From assembly GCF_900205965.1 (NCBI RefSeq), contig NZ_OAOF01000005.1:186001-250000 (forward strand): a DNA stretch of 64,000 nucleotides. The letters run 5' to 3'. This document shows positions 33,764-42,403 of this stretch, one piece after another (the stretch's first letter is position 1; the number at the start of each line of letters is the position of its first letter). The position numbers and the translations under genes are program-made. The DNA comes from Lacrimispora amygdalina (GTDB lineage: Bacteria; Bacillota; Clostridia; Lachnospirales; Lachnospiraceae). The notes under the pieces were generated by a model. That model was not told the origin of the DNA, ran no database searches, and was given only the letters and a program-made list of their open reading frames with translations.

Positions 33764-36536
33764 GTGCGACTTGTTAGCTTACAAACACTATTCTATAGGA
33801 ATAAATCCTATGGACGAAAGACCGTATAGTGCTAAAAAAGCTGGATGGCAATGCTATCTAACTGTAACTATTGATAGGTGGAATGATGGAGTAACGCCCT
33901 GAAGCACCTACCCTAATACTCCGATTAGCATTGCATAATAGCATATGCAGTGTTAAAAGCTCGGTGAAGTCGGCTGTATGCACTCGCTATATCGACAGTG
34001 GAAACACATCGTTATGGCAAAAACAAGCTATAAAAGGCTGTGGGTGATAGGTCGGGGGTCTATAAAATATCTATGGTGAGAATGAGAGAAAATCTCTGAC
34101 GAATATTTGAATGAAAGGGTCTAAAAGCCGAAGTTGTCTAATTGGCAACTAAGCAAATTGCTGGTGTGTGAGGTAAAGTAAAATTCCCACCCATGAAATA
34201 CCTTATGCCGTTACAGGCGGTATCAAGCACACAGGCTCATAGGATACACCTAAGGATATATGCAAAGATAGAAAGTTACGGAACAAGGGAAAGTTAGAAC
34301 ACGAACACAAATAATTGTGGGAAAGTGATTGCTATATCTGTGTTGGCAGAGAAAATGAAAAATTAATATAATCTGCCTTTATCTAACTGAAAGCGGTGGC
34401 ACGAGCGATGAAGTTGCTGTAATGGCAATGGAGCAACAGCCACTAGTCAATATAAATGAAAACAAATACAACGATGCTAAACAAGGTTCTCTTACGACTA
34501 AAAGATGCGGTATTCCTGCAAAGGAGGAAACAGACTTGTTTGTAAAACACAAAGTCAGCAAAAAGCAATCCCTGCGTAACAATGAATACTACGATATGCA
34601 ATCCATTTTTGACAGGCTATACAGGCAGTCGGCACAAGGAAAATCATTTGACAGACTGCTTGAAAGCATTGCATCAAGAAACAATATTTTACTTGCTTAC
34701 AGAAATATCAAAGGGAACAAAGGCAGTCAAACAGGTGGTGTAGACAATCTGAACATCAAAAGCATAAATGAAACCAATACAGATATTCTGGTGGAAAAAG
34801 TGCAGAAAATGTTCGACAACTACTGTCCCGGAAGAGTCAGACGGGTAGAAATACCAAAATCGGACGGTAGCGGAAAATTTAGACCGCTTGGAATACCAAC
34901 TATTTCTGACAGACTGATTCAGCAATGTATCTTACAGGTTTTAGAGCCGATTTGTGAAGCAAAATTCAGTGACAACAGTTATGGGTTTAGACCCAACAGA
35001 AGCTGTGGAAATGCAATATCAAAAGCGATGAACTGTATGCAGCAAAAGCATATGCACTATTGCGTAGATGTTGATATTAAAGGCTTCTTTGACAATGTTA
35101 ATCATGGGAAATTGCTCAAACAGATGTGGACTTTAGGACTAAGGGACAAAAAACTGCTGTGCATTATCTCGAAAATTCTAAACAGCGAAGTTGTTCTGCC
35201 AAACGGTGAGGTTATCAAAAGCGACAAAGGCACACCGCAAGGCGGGATAATCAGCCCCCTGCTTTCCAATATCGTGTTGAATGAATTGGACTGGTGGATA
35301 AGCAACCAATGGAGTAGCAAGGAATTAAAAGAAATTACTCCGAAGTTCAATAAGCGGGGCAATCGTGATAGGGGCGGCGAATACAAAAGGTTGAGAACCA
35401 AAACCACCCTCAAAGAAATGCACAGTGTGAGATACGCTGATGATTTTAAGATTTTTACAACCGATTACCATACGGCTAAGAAAATATTTGTGGCGGTAAC
35501 ACAATGGCTAAAAGAGAGGCTTGACCTCGATATTAGTTCTGAAAAGTCCACGATAACAAACCTCAAGAAAAATTACACCATATTTTTGGGGTTTAAGCTG
35601 AAGCTGCATTCAAAAAGCAATAAACAGGTTGTTAAAAGTCATATGTCAGATAAGGCGAGAAAGAAAATCATTACAGAATATATAAAGCAAGTAAAGCAAG
35701 CCCAACGCTCCAAATGTCCTAATAAGGATTTGTGGTTGCTGAACAGCAAGGCAATCGGATATCACAATTACTATCAGATAGCCACAGGGTGTAGCAAAGA
35801 TTTTGGTAGTATCGCATTTATCGTAAGGAGAGCCATAAAACACAGGCTTAAACCCAAACGAACAGGAACAGCAATAGGATATATCAAGGACAGATACGGT
35901 GGCAGTGTACAAGTTAGCTTTATCGGGAATACAGCAATCGTGCCAATTAGCTATGTACAATTCGTCATTCCAGTGGATAAGAAAAGAAGTGTAAACAGTT
36001 ATACCGTAGAAGGCAGAGCAGAAATTCATAAGAAGCTTGCCAATATGGATATTTCAATTCTTCACTATTTGATGGAAAATGTACCTCAAGGTACAAATGC
36101 TGAATTTTACAACAATAGAATTTCCCTATACAGCGGTCAAAATGGAAAGTGCTTTATCACAGGTAAACCGCTGGAAATGGAAAGTATGCATTGTCATCAT
36201 AAAATTCCAAGATGTATCAGAAAAGATAATAGTTACTCAAATTTGGTGTGGGTTACTGCTGATGTTCACAGACTGCTTCATGCAACAAAAGCAGAAACAA
36301 TTGAGCATTACAGAAGCCTTGTTAATCCGGACAAGAAGCAACTGTCTAAAATCAACAAGTTAAGAGCCATGCTGGAACTCCCCTGTTTGTAAAGGAAATC
36401 ACTTTGTGTTTAGTTAAAGTATCATTAGATAAGTTGAAATTTATATTGATGGAACGCCGTATGAGGTGAAAGTCTCACGTACGGTGTGGAGTGGGGGAAA
36501 AGTTAGAGATGACATCAAAGACTTACCTATCACTAT
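33764..36536 (+). mobile_element. Group II intron 1 (about 2.77 kb)
   Basis: The intron begins with GTGCG at 33764 and ends in CCTATCACTAT at 36536, a bacterial group II 3' end (AY). About 770 bases of structured RNA precede the reverse-transcriptase gene. Near 36452-36500 the domain V hairpin is recognisable by its GGTGAAAGTC core followed by CGTACGGTGTG. It is on the same strand as its host gene, and removing it restores that reading frame. It differs in sequence from intron 2, so the two are separate arrivals rather than a recent duplication. Confidence 0.9.
34536..36392 (+). CDS. ltrA: Group II intron reverse transcriptase/maturase with HNH-type C-terminal domain (intron 1)
   Basis: From TTG 34536 (8 bases after AAGGAGG) this is 618 residues; the open frame extends up to ATG 34422, but that lacks a ribosome site. 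RT blocks are clear: GKFRPLGIPTISDRLIQQ, YGFRPNRSC, DVDIKGFFDNVNH, GTPQGGIISPLLSN and the catalytic YADD. The maturase/X domain follows, and the C-terminus has CHHKIP..DNSYSNLVWVTADVH, an HNH endonuclease. It is needed for intron splicing and mobility. Confidence 0.95.
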   Translation: MFVKHKVSKKQSLRNNEYYDMQSIFDRLYRQSAQGKSFDRLLESIASRNNILLAYRNIKGNKGSQTGGVDNLNIKSINETNTDILVEKVQKMFDNYCPGRVRRVEIPKSDGSGKFRPLGIPTISDRLIQQCILQVLEPICEAKFSDNSYGFRPNRSCGNAISKAMNCMQQKHMHYCVDVDIKGFFDNVNHGKLLKQMWTLGLRDKKLLCIISKILNSEVVLPNGEVIKSDKGTPQGGIISPLLSNIVLNELDWWISNQWSSKELKEITPKFNKRGNRDRGGEYKRLRTKTTLKEMHSVRYADDFKIFTTDYHTAKKIFVAVTQWLKERLDLDISSEKSTITNLKKNYTIFLGFKLKLHSKSNKQVVKSHMSDKARKKIITEYIKQVKQAQRSKCPNKDLWLLNSKAIGYHNYYQIATGCSKDFGSIAFIVRRAIKHRLKPKRTGTAIGYIKDRYGGSVQVSFIGNTAIVPISYVQFVIPVDKKRSVNSYTVEGRAEIHKKLANMDISILHYLMENVPQGTNAEFYNNRISLYSGQNGKCFITGKPLEMESMHCHHKIPRCIRKDNSYSNLVWVTADVHRLLHATKAETIEHYRSLVNPDKKQLSKINKLRAMLELPCL

Positions 36537-36997
36537 AATTTGACTGGAATTCATATAGTGCAAGTCTTTCGGCCTCTATGAGAATCACTCCGGATGAAAA
36601 AGACCCAACTGCTTCAGACAAAAATTTAAAAAGTGGATACGGAATCAATCAAGCTACAACTGCTCATGTTAGTACCAATCAATCATCAGCTGTGACGAAT
36701 GTACAGACGGCCTTGACTTACTTTCCTGAATTTCAATACCAAACCTACTGGAGAAAGCTGGATCAGACTCAGTCAGGATATAATGCAAAGTTTGAATTCC
36801 CGATTAACAAATTTTCAACCTATAAACGGCGGACGCATTTTACACCCATTTGGATGCCGAATGGCAGCTATACCCCGTATACCTGGCTATTCGATTGCTG
36901 GACACCAGATGGTATGCTATCCATGAATCTAACTGATTCGGTGTATATTCTAGGAAGCCTTTGGGACGATTGGCATATCGCTCCTGTAAAGCCCTGA
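36537..36997 (+). CDS. Exported element protein of unknown function, exon 2
   Basis: The second exon begins at 36537, two bases before codon TTT at 36539, and runs 153 codons to a stop at 36995-36997. It encodes WNSYSASLSASMRITP, then an AT-rich-coded beta domain rich in Tyr, Trp and Thr (FQYQTYWRKLDQTQSGY; GSYTPYTWLFDCWTPDG). An internal ATG at 36578 could allow a short product, but it has no ribosome site, so expression most likely depends on splicing. Confidence 0.7.
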
Positions 36998-37070
36998 TTG
37001 AAAGAAGAAAAAGGAGTGCACTGTTAACTTAGTAGTTTATTCTAAAATTAATGAAAGAGGTGCAATTTCA

Positions 37071-37409
37071 ATGAAGCTAAAACGTATCCTTGTGATTTTT
37101 AATATAGTATTCTTGCTGATTTTCCTGTTTGCAATGACTGCACTCGCTGCTGGAAGTGGTGATGTTGCTGGAGCCATTGAAAGTACGTGGAATGATGCGT
37201 CCAGCCAAATAAAGACTGTTGTTAACAAGGTTGTATTTCCGGCTATTGACTTAATTTTGGCAGTCTGCTTTTTTGCTAAACTTGGGACTGCATATTTTGA
37301 TTATCGTAAGCATGGTCAGTTTGAATTTGCTGCTCCTGCTATTCTTTTTGCTTGCCTTGTTTTTACTTTAACTTGTCCTTTATATATCTGGGGCATTTTA
37401 GGCATATAG
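37071..37409 (+). CDS. VirB2-like small membrane protein (DUF3852-like)
   Basis: A 112-residue protein with a signal peptide (cleavage after ALAA near residue 25) and two further hydrophobic helices (VVFPAIDLILAVCFFAKLG and AAPAILFACLVFTLTCPLYIWG). This is the pilin-like VirB2/TrbC layout seen at the head of clostridial T4SS operons. It likely forms the extracellular or membrane ring part of the mating channel. AAAGAGGTGC precedes the ATG. Confidence 0.75.
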   Translation: MKLKRILVIFNIVFLLIFLFAMTALAAGSGDVAGAIESTWNDASSQIKTVVNKVVFPAIDLILAVCFFAKLGTAYFDYRKHGQFEFAAPAILFACLVFTLTCPLYIWGILGI

Positions 37410-37419
37410 GCAAAGCAGT

Positions 37420-37451
37420 AGCCGTTGCATCTTTGGTTCGATGCAACGGCT
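37420..37451 (+). terminator. 12-bp perfect inverted repeat after the VirB2-like gene
   Basis: AGCCGTTGCATC (37420-37431) and GATGCAACGGCT (37440-37451) pair perfectly around an 8-base loop. No T run follows, but its place between two convergent genes fits a terminator or a folding barrier. Confidence 0.6.
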
Positions 37452-37517
37452 CAACTTCGTGATAAGTAAGATTTTATTTGGTTGGACTATTTTTCAAAAT
37501 CCCGTGCAATACTCATT

Positions 37518-37925
37518 TTATTCGCCCAATGATTTTCTTAAATCTATAACATAAGTTTCTTGCTGCTTTTTAAGATATGACTTTACAAATAAATTCATAA
37601 TGGGATTTGCGACTTTAACTTCTTCTGTGAATTCAATCTTAGTGCCAGATCCGTCTTTTGAAAAAAGCCCAATCCAATGCCCGTTCATATTTTTGTTTTT
37701 CATATCAAATTCATAGCGTTCATATGGATTTTTAATCGTAATAGTAAACTGAGTTTCAAATCCATCTTTCGTAAATTCAGTAAAGCTATTGCCATCATCA
37801 GACACTTCAATTCTTACTACATTACTACGCCAAGTATACGCTGTATTGTCAGTAACAATGTTCCAAACGGTTTCGATTGGACTACAAAAATTTGCTATAA
37901 TAGTTGACTCTTTTATCTTTTCCAC
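37518..37925 (-). CDS. SRPBCC/START-like protein
   Basis: A 135-residue minus-strand protein. It has the helix-grip pattern of the SRPBCC superfamily: an N-terminal strand (IIANFCSPIETVWNIVTD), central strands with FTEFTKDGFETQFT and YERYEFDMKNKNM, and a long C-terminal helix (NPIMNLFVKSYLKKQQETYVIDL). Such proteins bind hydrophobic ligands. GTG 37925 is the likely start. It is AT-rich and opposite to the surrounding transfer genes, so it looks like an inserted cargo gene. A weak TTGAAA-17-TACGCT promoter lies upstream on this strand. Confidence 0.72.
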   Translation of the reverse strand: MEKIKESTIIANFCSPIETVWNIVTDNTAYTWRSNVVRIEVSDDGNSFTEFTKDGFETQFTITIKNPYERYEFDMKNKNMNGHWIGLFSKDGSGTKIEFTEEVKVANPIMNLFVKSYLKKQQETYVIDLRKSLGE

Positions 37926-38059
37926 CTTCTTGTTACATAAATTCGCTTCTTAAGCGTAAACTTCGATTACTACCTTTTCAAAAATGTCTTACTGAGTAGA
38001 AAATCTAAGAAGAGTTTACCATAGAGGCGAAATGGATACAAGCAACTCATTATGAATTA

Positions 38060-38096
38060 GCAGAAAAGCACAGAGAGTCAATTTCCCCTGTGCTTC
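38060..38096 (-). terminator. Terminator of the minus-strand gene at 38121
   Basis: On the minus strand AAGCACAG and CTGTGCTT form an 8-bp stem (arms at 38088-38095 and 38066-38073), followed by TTCTG. It sits just past the stop codon of the gene ending at 38121. Confidence 0.65.
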
Positions 38097-38120
38097 TCCT
38101 TCTCCATTTGCTTATCACCC

Positions 38121-38783
38121 TTACAAAACATCAATCATAAGCTGAAATACTAGTCTGCTGGTTTCAGGATCGCGGCACATAAGTCTGTCAAGCAATTCAT
38201 CGGTAAAGCCTTGTGCAAACACTACCGCAATTGGTGCAAGCAGAAACCGCTTTTTCAGTCTTAAGTTGAGTTCTTCCATAAATGGCTCACCTACAATCTG
38301 AGAAATTTGGTTATAAAACTCCTTCAGTCGGAAGAAATCAATCGCATCCTCTATAATTTTCACTTGTTCTTTTACAAAGCATTCAGTTGCATAAGCTTGC
38401 AGCTCGTCTTCAAGAAAGACGAGAAGCATATATAATTGCGTGTTATTTTCCTGAAAGGATAATTTTTTTCTCTGCGCTTCATAAGTTTCCAATATCGAAT
38501 GGTAAAGAGGGTGTGGGCTATCTGGCTCAGTGCCGTCCAATACATGAAGGCATAGGCTCTGGAATTCACCGCACCCCATAAATCCATCGCTAGCGGCCTC
38601 ATAAGTAAGTACTGTGTTGACGCCCTCGAAAAAGAGGGAGAGGTAGCAGTCCAGCAAATAGCCTTGTGTTCCAAGTCTCTGCTGGATCTGCTTGGCAAGC
38701 CTTAGAAGTGACAAGAGGGAGTCTCCGGAGTATTCAACTTCCTGCCTCCCCAGAAAACTGGATTTGTGTTCAAAAATATTCAT
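38121..38783 (-). CDS. Conserved element protein of unknown function
   Basis: A 220-residue minus-strand protein; I take the start at 38783 (MNIFEHKSSFLGRQ) because GGTCGGGAT precedes it, though an in-frame ATG at 38801 exists. The protein is mostly helical, with LLSLLRLAKQIQQRLGTQGY early and a C-terminal FQLMIDVL. There is no catalytic motif. The gene is oriented against the transfer operon and has two palindromes in its leader, which suggests self-regulation and a possible regulatory role. Confidence 0.65.
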   Translation of the reverse strand: MNIFEHKSSFLGRQEVEYSGDSLLSLLRLAKQIQQRLGTQGYLLDCYLSLFFEGVNTVLTYEAASDGFMGCGEFQSLCLHVLDGTEPDSPHPLYHSILETYEAQRKKLSFQENNTQLYMLLVFLEDELQAYATECFVKEQVKIIEDAIDFFRLKEFYNQISQIVGEPFMEELNLRLKKRFLLAPIAVVFAQGFTDELLDRLMCRDPETSRLVFQLMIDVL

Positions 38784-38788
38784 AGTAT

Positions 38789-38823
38789 CCCGACCTTTCA
38801 TAATGTGGTCGGGAATTTCCCGT
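38789..38823 (-). promoter_or_regulatory. Stacked palindromes and TATAAT in the leader of the minus-strand gene
   Basis: CCCGACC (38789-38795) and GGTCGGG (38807-38813) form a 7-bp inverted repeat with an 11-base spacer, and a second palindrome, CGGGAATTTCCCG, occupies 38810-38822. A TATAAT box on the minus strand lies just upstream (38824-38829). The position suggests an operator or a translation-blocking hairpin immediately before the start codon. Confidence 0.45.
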
Positions 38824-38829
38824 ATTATA

Positions 38830-39201
38830 AAAGCGCATGCAAAGGCGGGGGTAAGTACACCCCATTTCCCATGCACACGTTTATTTTTTCATCTTGTGCC
38901 GCACCGACAGATGCAGTATAATAACCTTGTCGTGGTGCCGCTTTGCGGTTGTGCTGGGTGCCGAATCACCTTAGCGCAGGGTTGATGTGTTACCGCACAT
39001 CAGCCTGCCATGACGTTTTTTATTGTCGGGGAAACCCCGCCAATACCATGTAAACTCAGAAAAGATAAAATGTCAAGTAATGCTTTCCGAATCTCTCGGA
39101 GGGCATTTTTTAATTTAATGAAATGGAAGTTAATTAGATGTAAACTGACTTAATTTGTATTGATAGGAGCCTGAAAGGGCTCTTTTTTTGGAGGTGATGC
39201 C
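38830..39201 (+). terminator. Long leader with three terminator-like hairpins before the VirB6-like gene
   Basis: Hairpin 1 (38976-39008) pairs GCAGG plus TTGATGTG with GCACATCAG plus CCTGC and is followed by GTTTTTT. Hairpin 2 (39079-39112) pairs AATGCTTTCCGA with TCGGAGGGCATT and is followed by TTTTAATTTAA. Hairpin 3 (39167-39182) pairs GAGCC with GGCTC, followed by TTTTTTT that touches the GGAGGTG ribosome site of the next gene. No coding frame is seen in this stretch. Read-through would be needed to express the T4SS genes from upstream. Confidence 0.65.
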
Positions 39202-40104
39202 ATGTTCATATGGGACTTTGTAGCCGATACGGTGCTGGGTCAGATTCTTGATTGGATTTATAGTCAGATTATAGGATTTCTCGGAAATTTCTTTTCTGCC
39301 ATGGGGGGTATGGGTGCGGATCTGTTTGAGATGAGCTGGGTTAAGTCAATTGTGCTGTTTTTTGTTTACCTGTCTTGGTCGCTCTATGGTACCGGGCTGG
39401 TAGTGTCCATGTTTGAATGTGCGATTGAATATCAGTCCGGAAGAGGAAGTATCCGAGATACTGCTCTTAATGCTATTAAGGGCTTTATGGCGGTAGGACT
39501 GTTTTCTACAGTTCCGGTAGAACTTTACAAGCTGTCTATTTCTCTGCAGAGCAGCCTGGCAACTGGCATAACCGGCTCTGGAAGCGGGTTAAACACTCTT
39601 GCAGGCAACATTATAAGCGAGCTTTCCGCAGCAGGCAGCCTTGAAAGTGCAGGCAGCCTTGGTGTTTTCGGCGGGCTGGGCATAATCACCAGCCCCATCA
39701 TGATGTTATTTATCCTAATTATGATGGGCTATGCCGTAATCAAGGTGTTTTTTGCAAATCTTAAGCGCGGAGGAATTCTGATCATTCAGATTGCAGTGGG
39801 GAGTCTATATATGTTTTCTGTTCCCCGTGGATACATCGATGGTTTTACTGGCTGGTGTAAGCAGATTGTAGGTCTGTGCCTGACTGCTTTTCTACAGGCA
39901 ACCATTCTCATTGCTGGTCTGATGGTGATTAAGGATAATGCTCTGCTGGGGTTGGGTCTGATGCTGGCAGCAGGAGAAATTCCCCGGATCGCCGGAGCTT
40001 TCGGGCTGGATACCAGTACGAAAGCCAACTTTATGAGTGCTGTCTATGCAGGGCAGACAGCCATGAATATTACAAAGACCATTGTAAAGGCGGTGGCGAA
40101 ATGA
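39202..40104 (+). CDS. VirB6/TrbL-like T4SS membrane channel protein
   Basis: A 300-residue polytopic membrane protein with about seven hydrophobic segments, beginning MFIWDFVADTVLGQILDWIY, the standard start of the clostridial TrbL/VirB6 family. A Gly/Ser-rich loop (TGSGSGLNTLAG) lies near residue 125, and the family-typical ALLGLGLMLAAGEIPRIAGAFGLD comes near the end. It forms part of the inner-membrane channel for conjugation. GGAGGTG precedes the ATG. Confidence 0.88.
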   Translation: MFIWDFVADTVLGQILDWIYSQIIGFLGNFFSAMGGMGADLFEMSWVKSIVLFFVYLSWSLYGTGLVVSMFECAIEYQSGRGSIRDTALNAIKGFMAVGLFSTVPVELYKLSISLQSSLATGITGSGSGLNTLAGNIISELSAAGSLESAGSLGVFGGLGIITSPIMMLFILIMMGYAVIKVFFANLKRGGILIIQIAVGSLYMFSVPRGYIDGFTGWCKQIVGLCLTAFLQATILIAGLMVIKDNALLGLGLMLAAGEIPRIAGAFGLDTSTKANFMSAVYAGQTAMNITKTIVKAVAK

Positions 40105-40481
40105 AGCTGGTATATATCTGTTCCCCCTATGCAGGTGAGGTTGAACGAAATATAAGGTTTGCACAGGAAGCCTGCCACTATGCCATCTCGCAGAACTGTG
40201 CCCCGGTGGCGGTGCATCTGATTTATCCTCAGCTGCTGGATGATATGGTTCCTAAAGAACGGAAAATTGGAATTCAAATGGGACTTCGGATACTCATTAC
40301 ATGTGAGGAATTATGGCTGTGCGGTTCCTGCATCAGCACCGGAATGCTTTACGAGCTTAAAGAGGCCGAACGGCTGGGTATACCAGTTAGGAGAGTATCA
40401 GAAGAGGATATTATGGAGCATAGAAAAATAAGAAAGGAATTTATGCCAGAGGAAGAGCCATCCACCGGAATACGATATTGA
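40101..40481 (+). CDS. DUF4406/DUF7768-like nucleoside deoxyribosyltransferase-fold protein
   Basis: A 126-residue protein overlapping the VirB6-like gene by 4 bases (ATGA). It begins LVYICSPYAGEVERNIRFAQEAC, the typical opening of the nucleoside 2-deoxyribosyltransferase-like fold, and ends with the CGSCISTGMLYELKEAERLGIPVRRV element. Such proteins are common on phages and mobile elements; their substrate (nucleotide or NAD-like) is not known. Confidence 0.8.
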   Translation: MKLVYICSPYAGEVERNIRFAQEACHYAISQNCAPVAVHLIYPQLLDDMVPKERKIGIQMGLRILITCEELWLCGSCISTGMLYELKEAERLGIPVRRVSEEDIMEHRKIRKEFMPEEEPSTGIRY

Positions 40482-40597
40482 TAAAGCCGTTAAATGTCGA
40501 CAGCCTATATGATGGACTGTAACGATTTCATGTGTGGAGCATGTGCTCCGGGGAATCGCCTATTTACTAAATTTAGAAAGGAACAGGAGGAATACGC

Positions 40598-40861
40598 ATG
40601 TACATCTATCCCGATAACTTAAAATCAAGGGCCACACTCTGGTTGTGGCAGCTGCGGGATATTGGCATCATCGGAGTGGGGCTTTTAATATCTGTGTTTG
40701 CATTTGTGCAGCTGTGGCTTTTGCCACCTATTGTGATCACCACTCTTTATGCCTTTTTAACAATACGTTTTGATGATATCAGTATCCTTGACTTTATTAA
40801 ATATTCCTGTGCTTTCTTTTTAACGAAACAGCAGACCTACGAATGGGGGTATCCAAAATGA
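40598..40861 (+). CDS. VirB3/PrgI-like T4SS membrane protein
   Basis: An 87-residue protein with two close TM helices (DIGIIGVGLLISVFAFVQLW and LPPIVITTLYAFLTI) and a C-terminal DILDFIKYSCAFFLTKQQTYEW, the layout of PrgI/VirB3. It works with the VirB4 ATPase. It overlaps the next gene through ATGA. Confidence 0.85.
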   Translation: MYIYPDNLKSRATLWLWQLRDIGIIGVGLLISVFAFVQLWLLPPIVITTLYAFLTIRFDDISILDFIKYSCAFFLTKQQTYEWGYPK

Positions 40862-41445
40862 GTAAAGAAAAGAAAAGTACAAGACAGCGTCAGGTCACCC
40901 GTCAACTGATTGGAACCAGAGAGGTGATGGATTATTGTCTTGAAACCTACAGGAGCGATCGTCTGGTATTTTTTATGATTAAGCCCACAAATATTTCTGT
41001 TTTATCAGAAGAAAGTATATCAGCTCGTATATATGCGTTGATGACTGTTCTCAAAGGCTTTGCCGAGCTAGAGTTCCTTTGTCTCAATAGCCGGGAGAGC
41101 TACGAGGATAATAAGCGATTTTTGCGAAGCCGTATGGATCAGGAAGATAAACCGGCTGTGCGGAAGTTGCTGGAGTTGGATCTCATTCATCTTGATCGTA
41201 TACAGGTGCAGATGGCAACAGCGCGGGAATTCCTCGTTATCATACGGCTTTGTAACGAAAAGGAAAGCGAGGTTTTCCCTTATTTAAATCGCATAGAGAA
41301 AATCTTGCGGGAGCAGGGATTCATTGCACAACGAGCTGGCAAGGAAGATATTAAGCGATTACTGGCAGTCTATTTTGAACAGAATGTTACAACCGAAAAA
41401 TTTGAGGATTATGACGGTGAGCGTTGGGTAATACTTGGTGATTAA
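40858..41445 (+). CDS. VirB4 N-terminal domain protein (separate gene)
   Basis: A 195-residue protein starting at ATG 40858, which overlaps the VirB3-like stop. The content resembles the N-terminal (non-ATPase) part of VirB4/TraC: basic start, then RLVFFMIKPTNISVLSEESISARI, an REFLVIIRL strand and a helical end. No Walker motif is present. Since the ATPase gene at 42404 is only 609 residues, the two together match a typical VirB4. A Fic gene separates them. Confidence 0.7.
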   Translation: MSKEKKSTRQRQVTRQLIGTREVMDYCLETYRSDRLVFFMIKPTNISVLSEESISARIYALMTVLKGFAELEFLCLNSRESYEDNKRFLRSRMDQEDKPAVRKLLELDLIHLDRIQVQMATAREFLVIIRLCNEKESEVFPYLNRIEKILREQGFIAQRAGKEDIKRLLAVYFEQNVTTEKFEDYDGERWVILGD

Positions 41446-41460
41446 TATCTTAGTCTTGCA

Positions 41461-41489
41461 TTGAATAAATAACCAAAACATGGTAAAAT
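41461..41489 (+). promoter_or_regulatory. Promoter of the Fic gene
   Basis: TTGAAT (41461-41466) and TAAAAT (41484-41489) are separated by 17 bases. The pair lies immediately upstream of the Fic gene and implies independent expression of that cargo gene. Confidence 0.6.
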
Positions 41490-41525
41490 ATCATATTAGG
41501 AATAGAGAAGAAAGGAGTGGATAGC

Positions 41526-42284
41526 TTGGATTATAAAGTAATACTTCAAAAGAGAGATGACTACGAACAAATTAAAGATTCACTCCCTGAAATAACGGTA
41601 AAAAGCTACGCACAGCAATTTGAACTACAATATACACATAATTCTACAGCAATTGAAGGGAACACACTTACCCTTCTGGAAACTAAGGTAGTATTGGAGG
41701 AAGGGCTGTCCGTAGGTGGAAAAAAACTCCGAGAAATTTATGAGGTCATTAATCATAACAAAGCCTATCAGTATGTAAAAGACTGTATCGCAGAAAAAAA
41801 GCCTTTGGACGAGCATATTATTAAGGATTTACATGCTATTTTAATGGAGAATATTATGATTGGAGGAATATATCGGAATGTAGATGTTTATATTTCTGGT
41901 GCCTCCCATACTCCGCCGAGCCCTAACGAAATGTATCGTCAGGTAAAAGCATTTTATATGGATTTGCAGGATAGAGCAATAGAAAATGTAATTGAGCTTG
42001 CAGCCTGGACCCATGCTGAGTTTGTGAGAATTCATCCGTTTGCTGATGGAAACGGAAGAACATCCAGATTGATTATGAACTATCAGCTGATGGCTCATGG
42101 CTTTTTGCCAATATCTATCGCGAAGGAAAACCGTCTGGAATATTTTAATGTTTTGGAAGCTTATGCAGTTGAACGGGATATTACACCATTTACAAATATG
42201 ATTGCATCCCTAGAGGAAGAGCAGCTTGACCGCTATCTTGGAATGGCAATTTCACAGGAACAAACACAGCAACAACAACTTTAA
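41526..42284 (+). CDS. fic: Fic family protein (class II, N-terminal inhibitory motif)
   Basis: A 252-residue protein starting at TTG 41526 after AAAGGAG. The catalytic Fic motif is complete: HPFADGNGR at residues 170-178. The inhibitory helix motif S/TxxxE[G/N] is at residues 40-45 (STAIEG), N-terminal to the Fic core, which makes it class II and autoinhibited. Fic proteins transfer AMP or similar groups to target proteins. It has its own promoter and terminator and lies between the two halves of VirB4, so it looks like inserted cargo with a defence, toxin or host-modifying role. Confidence 0.92.
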   Translation: MDYKVILQKRDDYEQIKDSLPEITVKSYAQQFELQYTHNSTAIEGNTLTLLETKVVLEEGLSVGGKKLREIYEVINHNKAYQYVKDCIAEKKPLDEHIIKDLHAILMENIMIGGIYRNVDVYISGASHTPPSPNEMYRQVKAFYMDLQDRAIENVIELAAWTHAEFVRIHPFADGNGRTSRLIMNYQLMAHGFLPISIAKENRLEYFNVLEAYAVERDITPFTNMIASLEEEQLDRYLGMAISQEQTQQQQL

Positions 42285-42286
42285 CT

Positions 42287-42374
42287 AGAAAGACTTCCAG
42301 TAATGGGGGTCTTTCTCTTTACCAATTTAATATTCGGCAACCGCAATCCGTCACTTTTTAGTGGCGGTTTTTTT
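42287..42374 (+). terminator. Fic terminator and leader terminator before VirB4
   Basis: AGAAAGAC and GTCTTTCT form the first hairpin (42287-42316) right after the Fic gene. A second hairpin pairs CCGTCAC (42348-42354) with GTGGCGG (42361-42367), followed by TTTTTTT. It ends about 15 bases before the AAAGGAG site of virB4, again a leader-terminator placement. Confidence 0.75.
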
Positions 42375-42403
42375 GATTTAAATGAAACGAAAGGAGTTTG
42401 CCC

